Source: Nitrosomonas sp. (GTDB lineage: Bacteria > Pseudomonadota > Gammaproteobacteria > Burkholderiales > Nitrosomonadaceae). From it: DNA of 32,938 nt. Below, in pieces: positions 8,803 to 18,344 of this stretch. How positions within the stretch are numbered: position 1 is the stretch's first letter; each line of letters starts with the position of its first letter. Position numbers and translations under genes: made by a program. The DNA lies in the NCBI GenBank assembly GCA_020890945.1, contig JAJHPK010000084.1:1-32938 (forward strand), read 5' to 3'. The notes under the pieces were generated by a model. That model did no database searches and was not told the DNA's origin. It saw only the letters and a program-made list of their open reading frames with translations.

Positions 8803-9273
8803 CTAATCGACTAAATCAAAAGTATTCATTTCATGTGTTACATAAGGGTTTGGTAAACCAAATTGAGACAAAATTTGTACTTCCAGTTGTTCCATTTCGG
8901 CTGCTTCCGAGTCATCGAGATGGTCGTAGCCTTGCAAATGTAATATGCCGTGTATCGTCATGTGCGCATAATGTGCTTGTAGTTGTTTGTGCTGTTGTTG
9001 CGCTTCTTGCTGAATGACCGGCGCACATAATACGATATCGCCCAGCAATGGTTGAATATCGTGATCGGCGAAAGTTAGCACATTAGTTGCGTAATCTTTA
9101 CCGCGAAATTGGCGATTTAATTGTTGTCCTTCCATTTCATCGACGATACGAATGACAATTTCAGCCGACTGTGAAAGTGCAGCTTTAACCCAACGCCGGA
9201 ATTGCGATCGCGTTGGACAATTCTTCGAATCGTTAACAGCATATTGCACCGCGAGTTTAAAGCTGGCATTCAT
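8803..9273 (-). CDS. ybeY: Endoribonuclease YbeY
   Basis: YbeY is a zinc metalloprotein needed for 16S rRNA 3'-end maturation and ribosome quality control. The signature HGILHLQGYDH gives the three zinc-binding His residues, and RGKDYATNVLTF precedes it as in the family. I chose the Met that starts MNASFKLAVQYAV (156 residues), because this matches the usual length and family N terminus and places the start just after the phoH stop. In-frame upstream starts at 9318, 9309 and 9297 would overlap phoH by up to 35 bp, and none has a clear Shine-Dalgarno. The gene is translated with phoH and corC in one minus-strand operon. Confidence 0.93.
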   Translation of the reverse strand: MNASFKLAVQYAVNDSKNCPTRSQFRRWVKAALSQSAEIVIRIVDEMEGQQLNRQFRGKDYATNVLTFADHDIQPLLGDIVLCAPVIQQEAQQQHKQLQAHYAHMTIHGILHLQGYDHLDDSEAAEMEQLEVQILSQFGLPNPYVTHEMNTFDLVD

Positions 9274-9283
9274 GGTCAATAAA

Positions 9284-10282
9284 TCAAGACCGTGCATTGT
9301 TTTGATCATGCTGTTCATAAGCGTTGATGATGCGTTGTACTAAAGGATGTCTAACGACATCGTCCGATTTGAAACGGGTAAAAGCAATGCCACGAATATT
9401 ATTCAATACGTCTTGAACATCAACTAGGCCACTTTTTTGATGTTTTGGCAAATCGATTTGCGTAATATCACCGGTAATGACTGCCTTGGAACCCATGCCA
9501 ATGCGAGTCAGAAACATTTTCATCTGTTCCGGAGTGGTATTTTGTGCTTCGTCCAAAATAATAAACGACTGATTCAACGTGCGCCCGCGCATGAATGCTA
9601 AGGGTGCAATTTCGATAGTGCTGCGCTCAAATTGTTTGCCAGTTTTATCGAAGCCCATCAAATCATATAGCGCATCATAGAGTGGACGTAAATACGGATC
9701 GACTTTCTGCGTCATATCTCCCGGCAAAAAACCTAACCGCTCACCGGCTTCGACGGCCGGGCGTACCAAAATCAAACGCGAAACCAAGCCGCGTTCTAAA
9801 GCATCCACTGCACTGGCAACTGCGAGATAAGTTTTTCCGGTACCTGCCGGACCAATGGCAAAAGTAATATCGTGATCTTGAATTTGCTGTAAATATTGCA
9901 CTTGTCGCGGCGTGCGGCCGTGCAAATTGCTGCGCCGGGTCATCAACGTTGATGATATCGCCGAAGCGATCGGAAGAGTCGGTGCATCACTGCTTGAGGC
10001 ATCCGATGGTTTCCTTAAATTGAGTGCCTCAACCAAACCCAATTGAATTTGTTCCAAACTCAGATGGTGCTTCGACTGATCATAAAAATCTCGTAAAACT
10101 TTTGCGGCCAGCTTGGTTTGATCAGACCGGCCAGACAAACTGAAATGCTCGCCTCGACGAGAAATTTCTACATCGAATGCGTTTTCAACTTGCTTGAGAT
10201 TTTCGTCCAAAGAGCCGCACAAGTTAGCCAATCGTTGATTGTCTGCGGGCGTAAAGGAAATTTCGAGAGATGCTGGTTTCAA
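9284..10282 (-). CDS. phoH: PhoH family ATPase
   Basis: This 332-residue cytosolic P-loop ATPase has Walker A GPAGTGKT (144-151), Walker B FIILDEAQNTT (about 238-248) and the VITGDITQIDLP motif. The N-terminal 110 residues form the KH-like extension of PhoH/YbeZ proteins (FDVEISRRGEHFSLSG). YbeZ is a partner of the endoribonuclease YbeY, and the two genes are adjacent here as in most proteobacteria, which supports a joint role in rRNA processing or RNA decay. It is the first gene of the phoH-ybeY-corC group, with an 82-bp gap to miaB upstream. Miab-PhoH-YbeY adjacency is a standard proteobacterial arrangement. Confidence 0.94.
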   Translation of the reverse strand: MKPASLEISFTPADNQRLANLCGSLDENLKQVENAFDVEISRRGEHFSLSGRSDQTKLAAKVLRDFYDQSKHHLSLEQIQLGLVEALNLRKPSDASSSDAPTLPIASAISSTLMTRRSNLHGRTPRQVQYLQQIQDHDITFAIGPAGTGKTYLAVASAVDALERGLVSRLILVRPAVEAGERLGFLPGDMTQKVDPYLRPLYDALYDLMGFDKTGKQFERSTIEIAPLAFMRGRTLNQSFIILDEAQNTTPEQMKMFLTRIGMGSKAVITGDITQIDLPKHQKSGLVDVQDVLNNIRGIAFTRFKSDDVVRHPLVQRIINAYEQHDQNNARS

Positions 10283-10364
10283 TGGTTAATGAAGCTGTTG
10301 CGATAGTGCGATTGTGGCAGTGGTTGAGAGACTTTGCAAGCAAAAAATGGGTTAAGAAACCAGT

Positions 10365-11693
10365 TCAATTTTGCAGCATTTCACCGCGCAGAGTGTGTGA
10401 GCGTGCTTCTGTGATACGAACATTAATGAAGCGACCGACATGGTCAGGACTGCTCATCAAATTGACAACGCGGTTATTGTCGGTGCGGCCTGAAAATTCC
10501 TCAGCATTTTTTTTAGAGGTCCCTTCGAGTAATATGCGCTGTGTGGATCCCACCATGTTTTGGCTGATTTTACGGGCTTGTATGTTGATTTGCGCTTGCA
10601 ATCGATGCAATCTTTCCAGTTTAACTTCCTGTGTGTTTTCATCGGGCAAATCAGCCGCTGGCGTACCAGGGCGCGGGCTGTAAACAAAGCTATACGATTC
10701 ATCGAAATTCAATTCTTCAATCAACTGCATGGTTGCGGCGAAATCGGCTTCAGTTTCTCCAGGGAATCCCACGATAAAATCGGACGATAACGAAATATCT
10801 GGACGAATGGTGCGTAATTTACGAATGATCGATTTATATTCTAATATGCTGTAACCGCGTTTCATCGCTGCGAGTATCCGGTCAGAACCGGACTGCACGG
10901 GTAGATGCAGATGATTGACCAATTTCGGCAAATTACGGTAAGCCTCAATCAATCGCGTAGTAAATTCTTTGGGATGCGATGTGGTGTAACGGATGCGTTC
11001 GATGCCGGGAATTTCGTGCAAGTATTCTAACAACAATGCAAAATCAGCAATTTCACCGTCGTCCATGACGCCCAGATAGGCATTCACATTCTGTCCCAGC
11101 AAAGTAATTTCTTTGATACCTTGATCAGCCAGCACGGCGATTTCTGTTAGCACATCAATCAGCGGACGCGATACTTCCTCTCCGCGCGTATAAGGCACGA
11201 CACAAAAACTGCAATACTTGCTGCACCCTTCCATGATTGATACAAATGCGGTGACGCCTTCGGTACGAGCGGGTGGTAAGTGATCAAATTTTTCAATCTC
11301 CGGAAAAGAAATATCTACTTGCGGACGGCCCGTCGCTTTGCGTGTTTCGATGAGTTGCGGCAAGCGATGTAACGTTTGCGGTCCAAAAACCACATCAACG
11401 AATGGCGCTCGACTGACAATCGCTTTACCTTCTTGACTGGCAACGCAACCACCGACGCCGATCAGCAAATTGGGATTGTTCTCTTTCAAATGCCGCACCC
11501 GCCCCAGATCATGGAATACCTTTTCCTGCGCTTTTTCGCGCACCGAGCAGGTATTAAACAGAATGATATCGGCTAGCGCTGGATCGTCGGTTGATTCCAC
11601 GCCATAAGCGGCGTGCAGGACGTCAGCCATTTTTTCCGAGTCGTACTCGTTCATTTGGCAACCAAAGGTTTTAATATAAAGTTTATCGCTCAC
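10365..11693 (-). CDS. miaB: tRNA-2-methylthio-N6-dimethylallyladenosine synthase MiaB
   Basis: MiaB is a radical-SAM methylthiotransferase that modifies adenosine 37 of tRNAs reading UNN codons. The 442-residue protein has the N-terminal UPF0004 domain with cluster ligands Cys12 (TFGCQMN), Cys49 (NTCSVREKA) and Cys83 (GGCVASQEG). The radical-SAM motif is C-x3-C-x2-C at Cys157, Cys161 and Cys164 ([16 protein letters not shown]). The C-terminal TRAM domain holds the [13 protein letters not shown] segment. All cluster ligands are present and length is normal. The start ATG at 11693 follows the small exported-protein gene by 12 bp, so the two are probably co-transcribed. Confidence 0.96.
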   Translation of the reverse strand: MSDKLYIKTFGCQMNEYDSEKMADVLHAAYGVESTDDPALADIILFNTCSVREKAQEKVFHDLGRVRHLKENNPNLLIGVGGCVASQEGKAIVSRAPFVDVVFGPQTLHRLPQLIETRKATGRPQVDISFPEIEKFDHLPPARTEGVTAFVSIMEGCSKYCSFCVVPYTRGEEVSRPLIDVLTEIAVLADQGIKEITLLGQNVNAYLGVMDDGEIADFALLLEYLHEIPGIERIRYTTSHPKEFTTRLIEAYRNLPKLVNHLHLPVQSGSDRILAAMKRGYSILEYKSIIRKLRTIRPDISLSSDFIVGFPGETEADFAATMQLIEELNFDESYSFVYSPRPGTPAADLPDENTQEVKLERLHRLQAQINIQARKISQNMVGSTQRILLEGTSKKNAEEFSGRTDNNRVVNLMSSPDHVGRFINVRITEARSHTLRGEMLQN

Positions 11694-11705
11694 AATAGTG
11701 CTGTG

Positions 11706-12074
11706 TTAAAAAAAGAAAAAAAGTTTTTTTAGTTTTGGTATCAAATGCCCTTCGCTTTCCGCCTCTTTGACCTCGTCTGGCGTCAGAATCCAAACCCGAT
11801 GGAGATTGCCCATTGTATCCAATTGATAGCGAATCAGACCGATATAGTTTGCCGTGGTCGGTAGAATAATCAAATTATCGACCCCACGGATCTGTCCACC
11901 GGCACTCATAGTCATTTTCTGACCATTGATGGTAAAAACCGGAAAAGCAACTGCGGTCAGATTACCCAATTGGCTATCGGTAGGGAACTTCCGGGTTTGC
12001 TGGCTAAAAACAGGATGCGAGAACGTGATCAATACGATGAGCAATATAAACGGTACCACCTGTAGCTTTTTCAT
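11706..12074 (-). CDS. Conserved small exported protein of unknown function
   Basis: I do not recognise a named family. From ATG 12074 the protein has 122 residues and begins with a clear signal peptide (KKLQVVPFILLIVLITFSHPVFS). The mature part has a short beta-rich pattern (AVAFPVFTINGQKMTMSAG, IIGLIRYQLD-like segments, HRVWILTPDEV) and ends with a basic-hydrophobic tail LKKLFFFF. A TTG at 12107 in the same frame would add 11 residues in front of the signal peptide and is less likely. The gene is directly upstream of miaB on the same strand. The core sequence looks conserved rather than random, so it is probably a periplasmic protein restricted to related betaproteobacteria. Confidence 0.7.
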   Translation of the reverse strand: MKKLQVVPFILLIVLITFSHPVFSQQTRKFPTDSQLGNLTAVAFPVFTINGQKMTMSAGGQIRGVDNLIILPTTANYIGLIRYQLDTMGNLHRVWILTPDEVKEAESEGHLIPKLKKLFFFF

Positions 12075-12307
12075 AGTTTTACTGAATGGCAGCCGGGCAC
12101 AAGACAAACAGTATGAAACAGAGATTTAATTTTTGACCGGCACCAGATGTTTATGAGGGCCTTATGATACGCTAAAGTGAAATTATGTATCAACGAAATT
12201 TATGACTTCTGGATCCATTCAATGGATTTATAAATAATCAGCTTTTAGTCCATTATGATGAGCTTGCGCCTTGCGCAGCAAAGATGTTTGTTAAAAAGGA
12301 AGAAAAA

Positions 12308-13756
12308 ATGAAACTCGGACGAAACGATCCATGCGCTTGCGGCAGTGGAAAAAAATATAAGCAGTGCTGTTTGCGGACGCAAGAAACATCACTAACTGAA
12401 GATTTCTTGTGGCATCAAATACGCCAAGCAATTAAAGGGTTGCCTGAAAAATTACTGAAATTCTCGCAAAACCATTGGGGTTCGGACGCTTTATTGGAAG
12501 CATGGGGAGATTTCACGTTATGGAGCGAAGAGGATTTCTCTCCGGACACGCCGCACATGCAGTTATTTATGCCCTGGTTCTTTTTTAACTGGCACCCGGA
12601 TTATTCAATCCCCGATACCGGTAATCCACGCAAAAAAACAACCGGAGAAGCATTTTTCGATAAGCATGGCCAGCAACTTGATCCGCTCCTGAAACGCTAT
12701 ATTGAACAATGCTGCATAGCGCCATTTAGTTTTTTCGATATTGTATCGGTGCGCCCCGGCGATGGATTCGTGCTGCGTGACATTTTTACCGGTGAAGAAT
12801 GTTATGCCACCGAGCATTCCGCCTCGGTACACGCCACAGCCGGACAAATCGTATTTGGCAAGCTGGTCAAAATCGGCCATGTCGCGATATTGGAAGCCAG
12901 CGCCGCTTTCTTTATTCCACCCATCAAAAAATTTACCATTTTGGAGCTGCGCAAAGAATTATGCGCATTGGAGGATCCGCCATCGCACGATTTGCTCGGA
13001 AAATACGAACATGAAATGCTCGCAATTTATCAATTAATCTATGAACGGTTATTTAACCCGCCCATGCCGTCATTACGCAATACCGACGGCGATGCGATGA
13101 TATTTCAAAAGCTCGTCTATGATATTCAATCTCCGCAAGCCGCTTTTACCGCGCTGAAACAACTCTGTATCGACAGCACCGAAGACGAACTACTGCAAGA
13201 AGCTGAGTTTGACGCAGCAGGCGAACTACTTCGCATCGAATTTCCGTGGCTGAAGAAGGGCAATGCCAAGAACAAATCCTGGGACAACACTATACTGGGC
13301 AACATTAAAATCAAAGAACATCAGCTTACCGTCGAGGTTAATTCGGACAAACGGGCGCAACAATTTCAAAAACTGATCAAAAAATTACTACCGGAAGCGC
13401 ACTATAAAACCAGCGTGATTGAGTCGCCGCAGGCCATGCTGGCACAAATGCAGGGCGAGGGCGAAAGCGCGCAAGCGAAACAACGGCGGGAAGAGCGGGA
13501 AGAACTGAATAACCGCCCGGAAGTGCAGGAAAAAATTGCGGAATTCATGCGTGAACATTATCGCAAATGGCCCACAGAGAAACTCCCTGCCCTAGGCGGA
13601 AAAGCACCCTTGCAAGCCGTCAAAACCAAAGATGGCCGCGAAATGGTCGAAGCATTGCTGCGCGACTTTGAGCTAAGAAGCGCGAATTCCAATTTGCCGG
13701 TCGATCAATCCATCTTTGACGAACTGCGGGAGCGATTGGGATTAACCGGCCATTGA
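12308..13756 (+). CDS. SEC-C motif-containing protein
   Basis: The 482-residue protein opens with a SEC-C zinc motif, GRNDPCACGSGKKYKQCC (Cys9, Cys11, Cys20, Cys21), the same module as at the C terminus of SecA. The rest has no motif that I can name; it is rich in aromatic and acidic residues, with a segment near 330-380 (Lys-rich, then GEGESAQAKQRREER) that looks helical. I chose ATG 12308 because AAGGAAG (12296-12302) lies at the right distance; an ATG at 12284 in frame lacks this. The coding sequence is richer in G+C than the cas genes downstream (53% in a line counted by eye at 13201-13260). The last codons, GLTGH and stop, are made by the left arm of the palindromic element at 13742, so the original C terminus may have been changed. 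Role unknown. Confidence 0.8.
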   Translation: MKLGRNDPCACGSGKKYKQCCLRTQETSLTEDFLWHQIRQAIKGLPEKLLKFSQNHWGSDALLEAWGDFTLWSEEDFSPDTPHMQLFMPWFFFNWHPDYSIPDTGNPRKKTTGEAFFDKHGQQLDPLLKRYIEQCCIAPFSFFDIVSVRPGDGFVLRDIFTGEECYATEHSASVHATAGQIVFGKLVKIGHVAILEASAAFFIPPIKKFTILELRKELCALEDPPSHDLLGKYEHEMLAIYQLIYERLFNPPMPSLRNTDGDAMIFQKLVYDIQSPQAAFTALKQLCIDSTEDELLQEAEFDAAGELLRIEFPWLKKGNAKNKSWDNTILGNIKIKEHQLTVEVNSDKRAQQFQKLIKKLLPEAHYKTSVIESPQAMLAQMQGEGESAQAKQRREEREELNNRPEVQEKIAEFMREHYRKWPTEKLPALGGKAPLQAVKTKDGREMVEALLRDFELRSANSNLPVDQSIFDELRERLGLTGH

Positions 13757-13889
13757 AAAACGTTTTCGAGGCAGCCGATGCAAGGCAAAAACAGGCGAAA
13801 AAGCGCAGTTTATGCGTAATAAATGAGCATTTTGAGCCTGTTTTTAACACCGTAGCGGCAACGCAGATAGTTTTTCAACGGCCGGTTAA
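13742..13889. repeat. 148-bp palindromic (hairpin-forming) element
   Basis: The ends are 20-bp inverted repeats with one mismatch: TTAACCGGCC(A/G)TTGAAAAAC at 13742-13761 and its complement at 13870-13889. Nested inside are a perfect 10-bp inverted repeat AAAAACAGGC (13787-13796 / 13836-13845) and an apical TTTAT-ATAAA pair (13809-13813 / 13819-13823). All three share the same centre (about 13816), so the whole element can fold as one long imperfect hairpin. It looks like a MITE-like or extragenic palindromic repeat. It could also act as a transcription terminator after the SEC-C gene. No second copy was found in this window. Confidence 0.75.
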
Positions 13890-13990
13890 CCGATTGATAT
13901 TCATACAAACTAATAAATAAATTCACAGACTCAGGTTTTGAGCCTGCGATCTTGGATAATGCCGGGGTGTATTTTTTAATGGGAGGCGTC

Positions 13991-14386
13991 ATGTCTCGAC
14001 GCGCATTCTTACAATCACTGACAGCACTGCTGAGTGGATTGGCGCTACCTGCAATTTCCCAGGCTAAACCAGAACGGATGCAATGGAAAACCTTGCAAAC
14101 TTCCCCCGTAGCCGGATTCCAATATCACCAAGGCGAAACACTCTGGCCGCAACTTGCCACCGGTCAACCGCTCACATTGGTGCGCGAACCCGGCAACCGT
14201 TTCGACCAACGCGCAGTACGTATCGACTGGCAAGGCGAAAAACTCGGCTACATCCCGGCGATTGATAACGCCGCAATCTCGCAACTGCTGGACCGCGGAG
14301 AAACGCTATCGGCCTCGATTGCGGGGCTGAAAAACAGTAAAAATCCTTGGGAACGGATTGAAGTGGAGGTGAGATGGAAGGTGTAA
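13991..14386 (+). CDS. HIRAN-domain protein with N-terminal export signal
   Basis: The 131-residue protein begins SRRAFLQSLTALLSGLALPAISQA, a Tat-like signal peptide (twin Arg at 3-4, hydrophobic core, cleavage near residue 25). The rest is a single HIRAN domain (about 38-130): SPVAGFQYHQGE, LTLVREPGNRFDQRAVRI and GEKLGYIPAIDNAAI are the family blocks. HIRAN domains in HLTF/Rad5 bind DNA ends, yet here the domain appears to be exported, which makes a nucleic-acid role uncertain. GGGAGG at 13981-13986 fixes the start at ATG 13991; an earlier in-frame ATG at 13952 is less likely. The gene lies 84 bp before cas1 on the same strand. Confidence 0.82.
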   Translation: MSRRAFLQSLTALLSGLALPAISQAKPERMQWKTLQTSPVAGFQYHQGETLWPQLATGQPLTLVREPGNRFDQRAVRIDWQGEKLGYIPAIDNAAISQLLDRGETLSASIAGLKNSKNPWERIEVEVRWKV

Positions 14387-14401
14387 AACACACTTCTCTG
14401 T

Positions 14402-14421
14402 GATTCATATTGCTGTGAATC
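14402..14421. promoter_or_regulatory. Inverted repeat upstream of cas1
   Basis: GATTCA-N8-TGAATC is a perfect 6-bp dyad in the 84-bp gap between the HIRAN gene and cas1. It could be an operator for the cas operon. There is no T run directly after it, so it is not a convincing terminator. Confidence 0.35.
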
Positions 14422-14470
14422 TGATACTTTGTTTCTTCTTTTGAGTTTGAAATAAAAGGATAGCAGCGGC

Positions 14471-15418
14471 ATGGAACAATTAACCGACTTAAAAGCAATT
14501 CTGCATTCCAAGCGTGCCAATATCTATTATCTGGAGAAATGCCGGGTCATGCAGAAAGATGGCCGAGTTCTCTATTTAACAGAAGCCAAAGACGAGCAGC
14601 TTTACTGGAATATTCCAATTGCCAATACCACGGTCATTTTATTAGGGACCGGAACCTCAATTACTCAAGCAGCCGTTCGCATGCTGGCATCGGCAGGCGT
14701 TTTGATTGGCTTCAGTGGTGGTGGCGGTACACCACTACTCATGGGAACTGAAATTGAATGGCTTACGCCCCAAAGTGAATACAGGCCAACCGAATACGTT
14801 CAGGGGTGGCTATCTTTCTGGTTCGAGGAAGGGAAACGCCTGAAAGTCGCCAAGCATTTTCAGCTTCTCCGCATCGATTTTCTAAGAGCCGTATGGAATA
14901 AAGATAAAGATCTGAAAAATGAAGGCTTCTTTTGGGATGACCAAGACGTTACGCAAGCATTCTCAGGCTTTTCGACTAAAGTAGAACAAGCAGTCAATGT
15001 GACCGAATTACTACTGATCGAAGCGCAACTCACCAAAAATCTTTACAGAATTGCCGTTGGCCGAACTCAGCAAAAAGACTTTGTGCGTAATTACGATAGT
15101 ACCGATAGCGCAAACGCTTTTCTAAATCATGGCAATTATTTGGCTTATGGCCTGGCAGCCAGCACGCTTTGGGTCCTCGGAATACCGCACGGTTTTGCTG
15201 TGATGCACGGAAAAACCCGCCGCGGGGCATTAGTGTTCGATGTCGCTGATCTGGTCAAAGACGCTATCGTATTACCGTGGGCATTCATTTGCGCTAAGGA
15301 AAAAATGAGTGAACAAGAATTCCGCCAGCAAATCCTGCAAAAATTTACCGAGCACAAAGCGCTGGATTATATGTTTGAGACTGTCAAACAAGCCAGTTTG
15401 CAAGGTGGCGAACTATGA
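14471..15418 (+). CDS. cas1: Type I-F CRISPR-associated endonuclease Cas1
   Basis: Cas1 is the integrase that inserts new spacers at the leader end of the array. The 315-residue protein is of the I-F type. Metal-binding catalytic residues are visible as Glu184 (LLLIEAQLTKN), His246 (VMHGKTRRGA) and Asp257/Asp260 (VFDVADLVKD); the His-to-Asp spacing of 11 and 14 equals that of Pseudomonas aeruginosa Cas1. The N-terminal beta domain (ILHSKRANIYYLE...) is complete. The stop overlaps the cas2/3 start (ATGA), showing translational coupling, and the two proteins form one integration complex in I-F systems. AAAGGA lies upstream of ATG 14471. The protein looks functional. Confidence 0.97.
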   Translation: MEQLTDLKAILHSKRANIYYLEKCRVMQKDGRVLYLTEAKDEQLYWNIPIANTTVILLGTGTSITQAAVRMLASAGVLIGFSGGGGTPLLMGTEIEWLTPQSEYRPTEYVQGWLSFWFEEGKRLKVAKHFQLLRIDFLRAVWNKDKDLKNEGFFWDDQDVTQAFSGFSTKVEQAVNVTELLLIEAQLTKNLYRIAVGRTQQKDFVRNYDSTDSANAFLNHGNYLAYGLAASTLWVLGIPHGFAVMHGKTRRGALVFDVADLVKDAIVLPWAFICAKEKMSEQEFRQQILQKFTEHKALDYMFETVKQASLQGGEL

Positions 15419-18342
15419 TGGTCACTTTTGTTTCCGAATGCGAGAAAAAAGCACTGAGCCGCACCCGGCGGGTATTGGATGCCTTCGCCAATCGCATCGG
15501 CAGCAATACCTGGCAAACGGTGATTACGGAAGAAGGATTGATTGCTGTTAAAACACTGCTGCGCAAAACCGCCACCAAAAATACTGCAGTTGCTTGTCAT
15601 TGGATACGCTCCAGAAGCCGAAGTGAGTTGGTTTGGATCGTAGGGAATCGAGATCGATTCAATTCTCAAGGCATCGTGCCAGTCAATTCCACAACAAAGG
15701 AACTCATAATGGACATACCCAAGCAAGCACCTAATCCCAATTTTCTCTACGCTAATACCCACCTACAGGGATTGGCGGAACATTTATTTGCCGTGGGTTA
15801 TGTTGCTGAGCAATTACTAGCACGTTTAACGCTGAACAAAACGAACGAAATGGAGATGATCTTTGTTGCTGGGTGCTTACACGATATAGGAAAAATTGAT
15901 CCGGCCTTTCAGGATTGGGTAAGGGACCCGAAGAAAAAGGCGCTTCAGGCGGAAGACGGTCAGCACATTGACGATACCAAATTCAGCTTCGATAAGCATC
16001 CGCGACATAACGAGATCTCTGTACTGCTTTATCAATTACTCGATCCCATCTCGTTCAAAGGTATCAGTACTGGTCACAAAAATGCAATCAAGCATACAAT
16101 TTATTGGCACCATGCAAAACCTTTCCGTAAGGAAAAAGACCCTGAATTTTCGACCTTTGGAGGGATTTACAAAAAGCTCAACGGCAATTTGTCCTCTCTA
16201 TCATTTTCGGAATTCATTGAAAAAGTGCAGCGACTGTTACAGCAAGTCAGTGACATCGATTGCAAATATCGGAACACTGAAGCATCGCTAATTAACAGGA
16301 TTTACAGTGAAACGGTAGATTTGGATTCATTGGATAACATCAAAACAACACCGTTACCCAGCTACAAAACGTATGAACCGGAAAATCGCATTGACGATTA
16401 TCGACAGCAAATTACCACCAATGCCCTACACAACGTGATACGCGCTTGTGTCATTTCTGCAGATCGATTGATCTCCGGATTATCCGTTGAAGATTTGCAT
16501 GGCCATGTCAGAGGCCAAACTTTGCACCGTTTGGTCGAAGAGACCTTGCTATCAGAAAGTAGTTTATGTTCGCAAATTCATTCCTGCATGACGCAATTTC
16601 CATCCAGCGAGCGCACGAGCAAACAGCATGAAATCGCCGTTCAGCTCAGCAAGATAAACGATGTTGCCGTACTGTCCGGCCCAGCCGGATGCGGTAAAAC
16701 CAAGATTGCATTAGAGTGGGCAATGTTAAAGAATGCCCAACAAATCATTTGGATTTGTCCGCGTGTACAAGTCTGCCAAGGTTTGTTTCTTGAGTTGACT
16801 TCCGGGCAATATTTGCCGGATACCAGCATCGAAATCAATACCGGCGAATTCAAATACACTAGAGAATGGGGAAAAGACACAGCGGAAGACGATTATTTTT
16901 CTGGCGATATCGTCATCACCACTATTGATCAAGTATTCAGCGCCATCATCACTCACACCAAGGTAAATACATTGATCAACGTCTTAAATGCTCATGTGGT
17001 ATTTGACGAATTCCACGAATATGTTGCCATGCCGGCGTTCAATCTGTTGTTTGCAGAACTGATCGAATGCAAAAAAATGCAGGGCAGCCTTGCCAATACC
17101 TTGCTGGTGTCCGCCACGCCACATTACTTCTTTCTGAATACCATCATGCAGATTCAACCGGAAGACATCATCGAAATGCCCAGTTTCAACCCAAGCGAGT
17201 ATCGCGTTGAATTCAAGGTATTCGATGAAGCGCGGCAAGACGAAGGCAATCCGTTGTATCAGCACCAGAGTGGTAAAACTATCGTAATTAGTAATACCGC
17301 CCAAACTGCGCAAAAAAGCTTTATCTGCAATCAAGATAGCGAGAACGCAATATTGTTGCATTCCAAGTTCAAGAAAAGCGATAGACACAAACTGTTCGAT
17401 GAAGTATACGAATCCTTCAAAAAAAACGGCACTCCAAAATACAATGTTTTACGGGCCGGGCCAATTGTGCAAGCATCATTAAATATCACCAGCGATTACA
17501 TGGTGTCTGAACTTACCACCGCTGAAAACTTTCTACAGCGTTTAGGTCGGCTTGATCGATTTGGTGTTAATTCGGCGACTAATATTTACTGTGTTGCCGT
17601 GCCGGAATTAATCCAGCAAGGCAAAGGCACCGGAGCAGCCGCCCGATTCCTTAACCGGCAATATTCCTTCTCCGCCACCAAGGCTTGGTATCGCTTTTTG
17701 CAATCTGAAGAAATTGAAAACCAAACAATCCAATTACCTAAGCTTTACTCGTTGTACCGTAAATTTCACGAAACAGCACTTGCCAAACAGGCAATGGAAT
17801 CGGATTTATTGGCTTGCTTCAAACAAGGGGTACAGTTGATTCAAAACAAAGTCGTCGATCCGATTACCATCCCACCGAAAAAAGCTACCGAAAAAGGCCG
17901 CGGCAAAATCAGCAAATATTCTTTACGCGGCGAGAACCGGTTTGTGCAAATGGCGGTATGCGAGGTCAGCCAATGGCCAAAAATCGAGTTCTTGAACGAA
18001 TACGCTTACCAACCTCCAGTGAACGAGCGCGAACAGTTCGATAATTTGACTGCATCGCTCGATGAAATTCAAGGATACGGCGATAGCGATAGAAACTTGT
18101 TGGCTTATATGAAAAGCAAACACCACAACATTATCGGTGGTCAAAAAGCTTTTAAAGATTTTATTTTGCTCAATGAAGCAAGAGACCCGGAATTTCCCGT
18201 TTATCTGAGCTATACCCCGGAAGGTCATGATCGGGTTGGCGGGGAAAGTTCTCGGCATAGTTATGCCGTTTACTATGCCGTATGTGATAAACAACCCATC
18301 GGTGCAATTTCAATCAAGCAATTAACAACTAACGAGGATTAA
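15415..18342 (+). CDS. cas3: Cas2/3 fusion: adaptation subunit plus HD nuclease-helicase
   Basis: The 975-residue protein is the I-F-specific fusion of Cas2 and Cas3. Residues 1-95 are the Cas2 domain ([42 protein letters not shown]). Next comes the HD nuclease with AEHLFAV (His123), CLHDIGK (His156, Asp157), HPRH (195-198) and WHHAK (His232, His233). The helicase has Walker [11 protein letters not shown] (421-430), motif II DEFH (531-534), motif III SATP (566-569) and the motif VI-like [10 protein letters not shown]. All nuclease and ATPase motifs are present. It is shorter than the roughly 1075 residues of the P. aeruginosa protein, as is usual in the I-Fv variant. It unwinds and cuts target DNA after Cascade binding and joins Cas1 for spacer insertion. 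Either Met of the initial MM may be used. Confidence 0.96.
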   Translation: MMVTFVSECEKKALSRTRRVLDAFANRIGSNTWQTVITEEGLIAVKTLLRKTATKNTAVACHWIRSRSRSELVWIVGNRDRFNSQGIVPVNSTTKELIMDIPKQAPNPNFLYANTHLQGLAEHLFAVGYVAEQLLARLTLNKTNEMEMIFVAGCLHDIGKIDPAFQDWVRDPKKKALQAEDGQHIDDTKFSFDKHPRHNEISVLLYQLLDPISFKGISTGHKNAIKHTIYWHHAKPFRKEKDPEFSTFGGIYKKLNGNLSSLSFSEFIEKVQRLLQQVSDIDCKYRNTEASLINRIYSETVDLDSLDNIKTTPLPSYKTYEPENRIDDYRQQITTNALHNVIRACVISADRLISGLSVEDLHGHVRGQTLHRLVEETLLSESSLCSQIHSCMTQFPSSERTSKQHEIAVQLSKINDVAVLSGPAGCGKTKIALEWAMLKNAQQIIWICPRVQVCQGLFLELTSGQYLPDTSIEINTGEFKYTREWGKDTAEDDYFSGDIVITTIDQVFSAIITHTKVNTLINVLNAHVVFDEFHEYVAMPAFNLLFAELIECKKMQGSLANTLLVSATPHYFFLNTIMQIQPEDIIEMPSFNPSEYRVEFKVFDEARQDEGNPLYQHQSGKTIVISNTAQTAQKSFICNQDSENAILLHSKFKKSDRHKLFDEVYESFKKNGTPKYNVLRAGPIVQASLNITSDYMVSELTTAENFLQRLGRLDRFGVNSATNIYCVAVPELIQQGKGTGAAARFLNRQYSFSATKAWYRFLQSEEIENQTIQLPKLYSLYRKFHETALAKQAMESDLLACFKQGVQLIQNKVVDPITIPPKKATEKGRGKISKYSLRGENRFVQMAVCEVSQWPKIEFLNEYAYQPPVNEREQFDNLTASLDEIQGYGDSDRNLLAYMKSKHHNIIGGQKAFKDFILLNEARDPEFPVYLSYTPEGHDRVGGESSRHSYAVYYAVCDKQPIGAISIKQLTTNED

Positions 18343-18344
18343 GC

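Noticed and set aside
10270-10790. Plus-strand frames opposite miaB
   Set aside because: miaB on the minus strand has all conserved motifs across this stretch; the antisense frames have no similarity to anything I know.
12075-12107. TTG start at 12107 for the small exported protein
   Set aside because: It would put 11 residues before the signal peptide; ATG 12074 starts directly at it.
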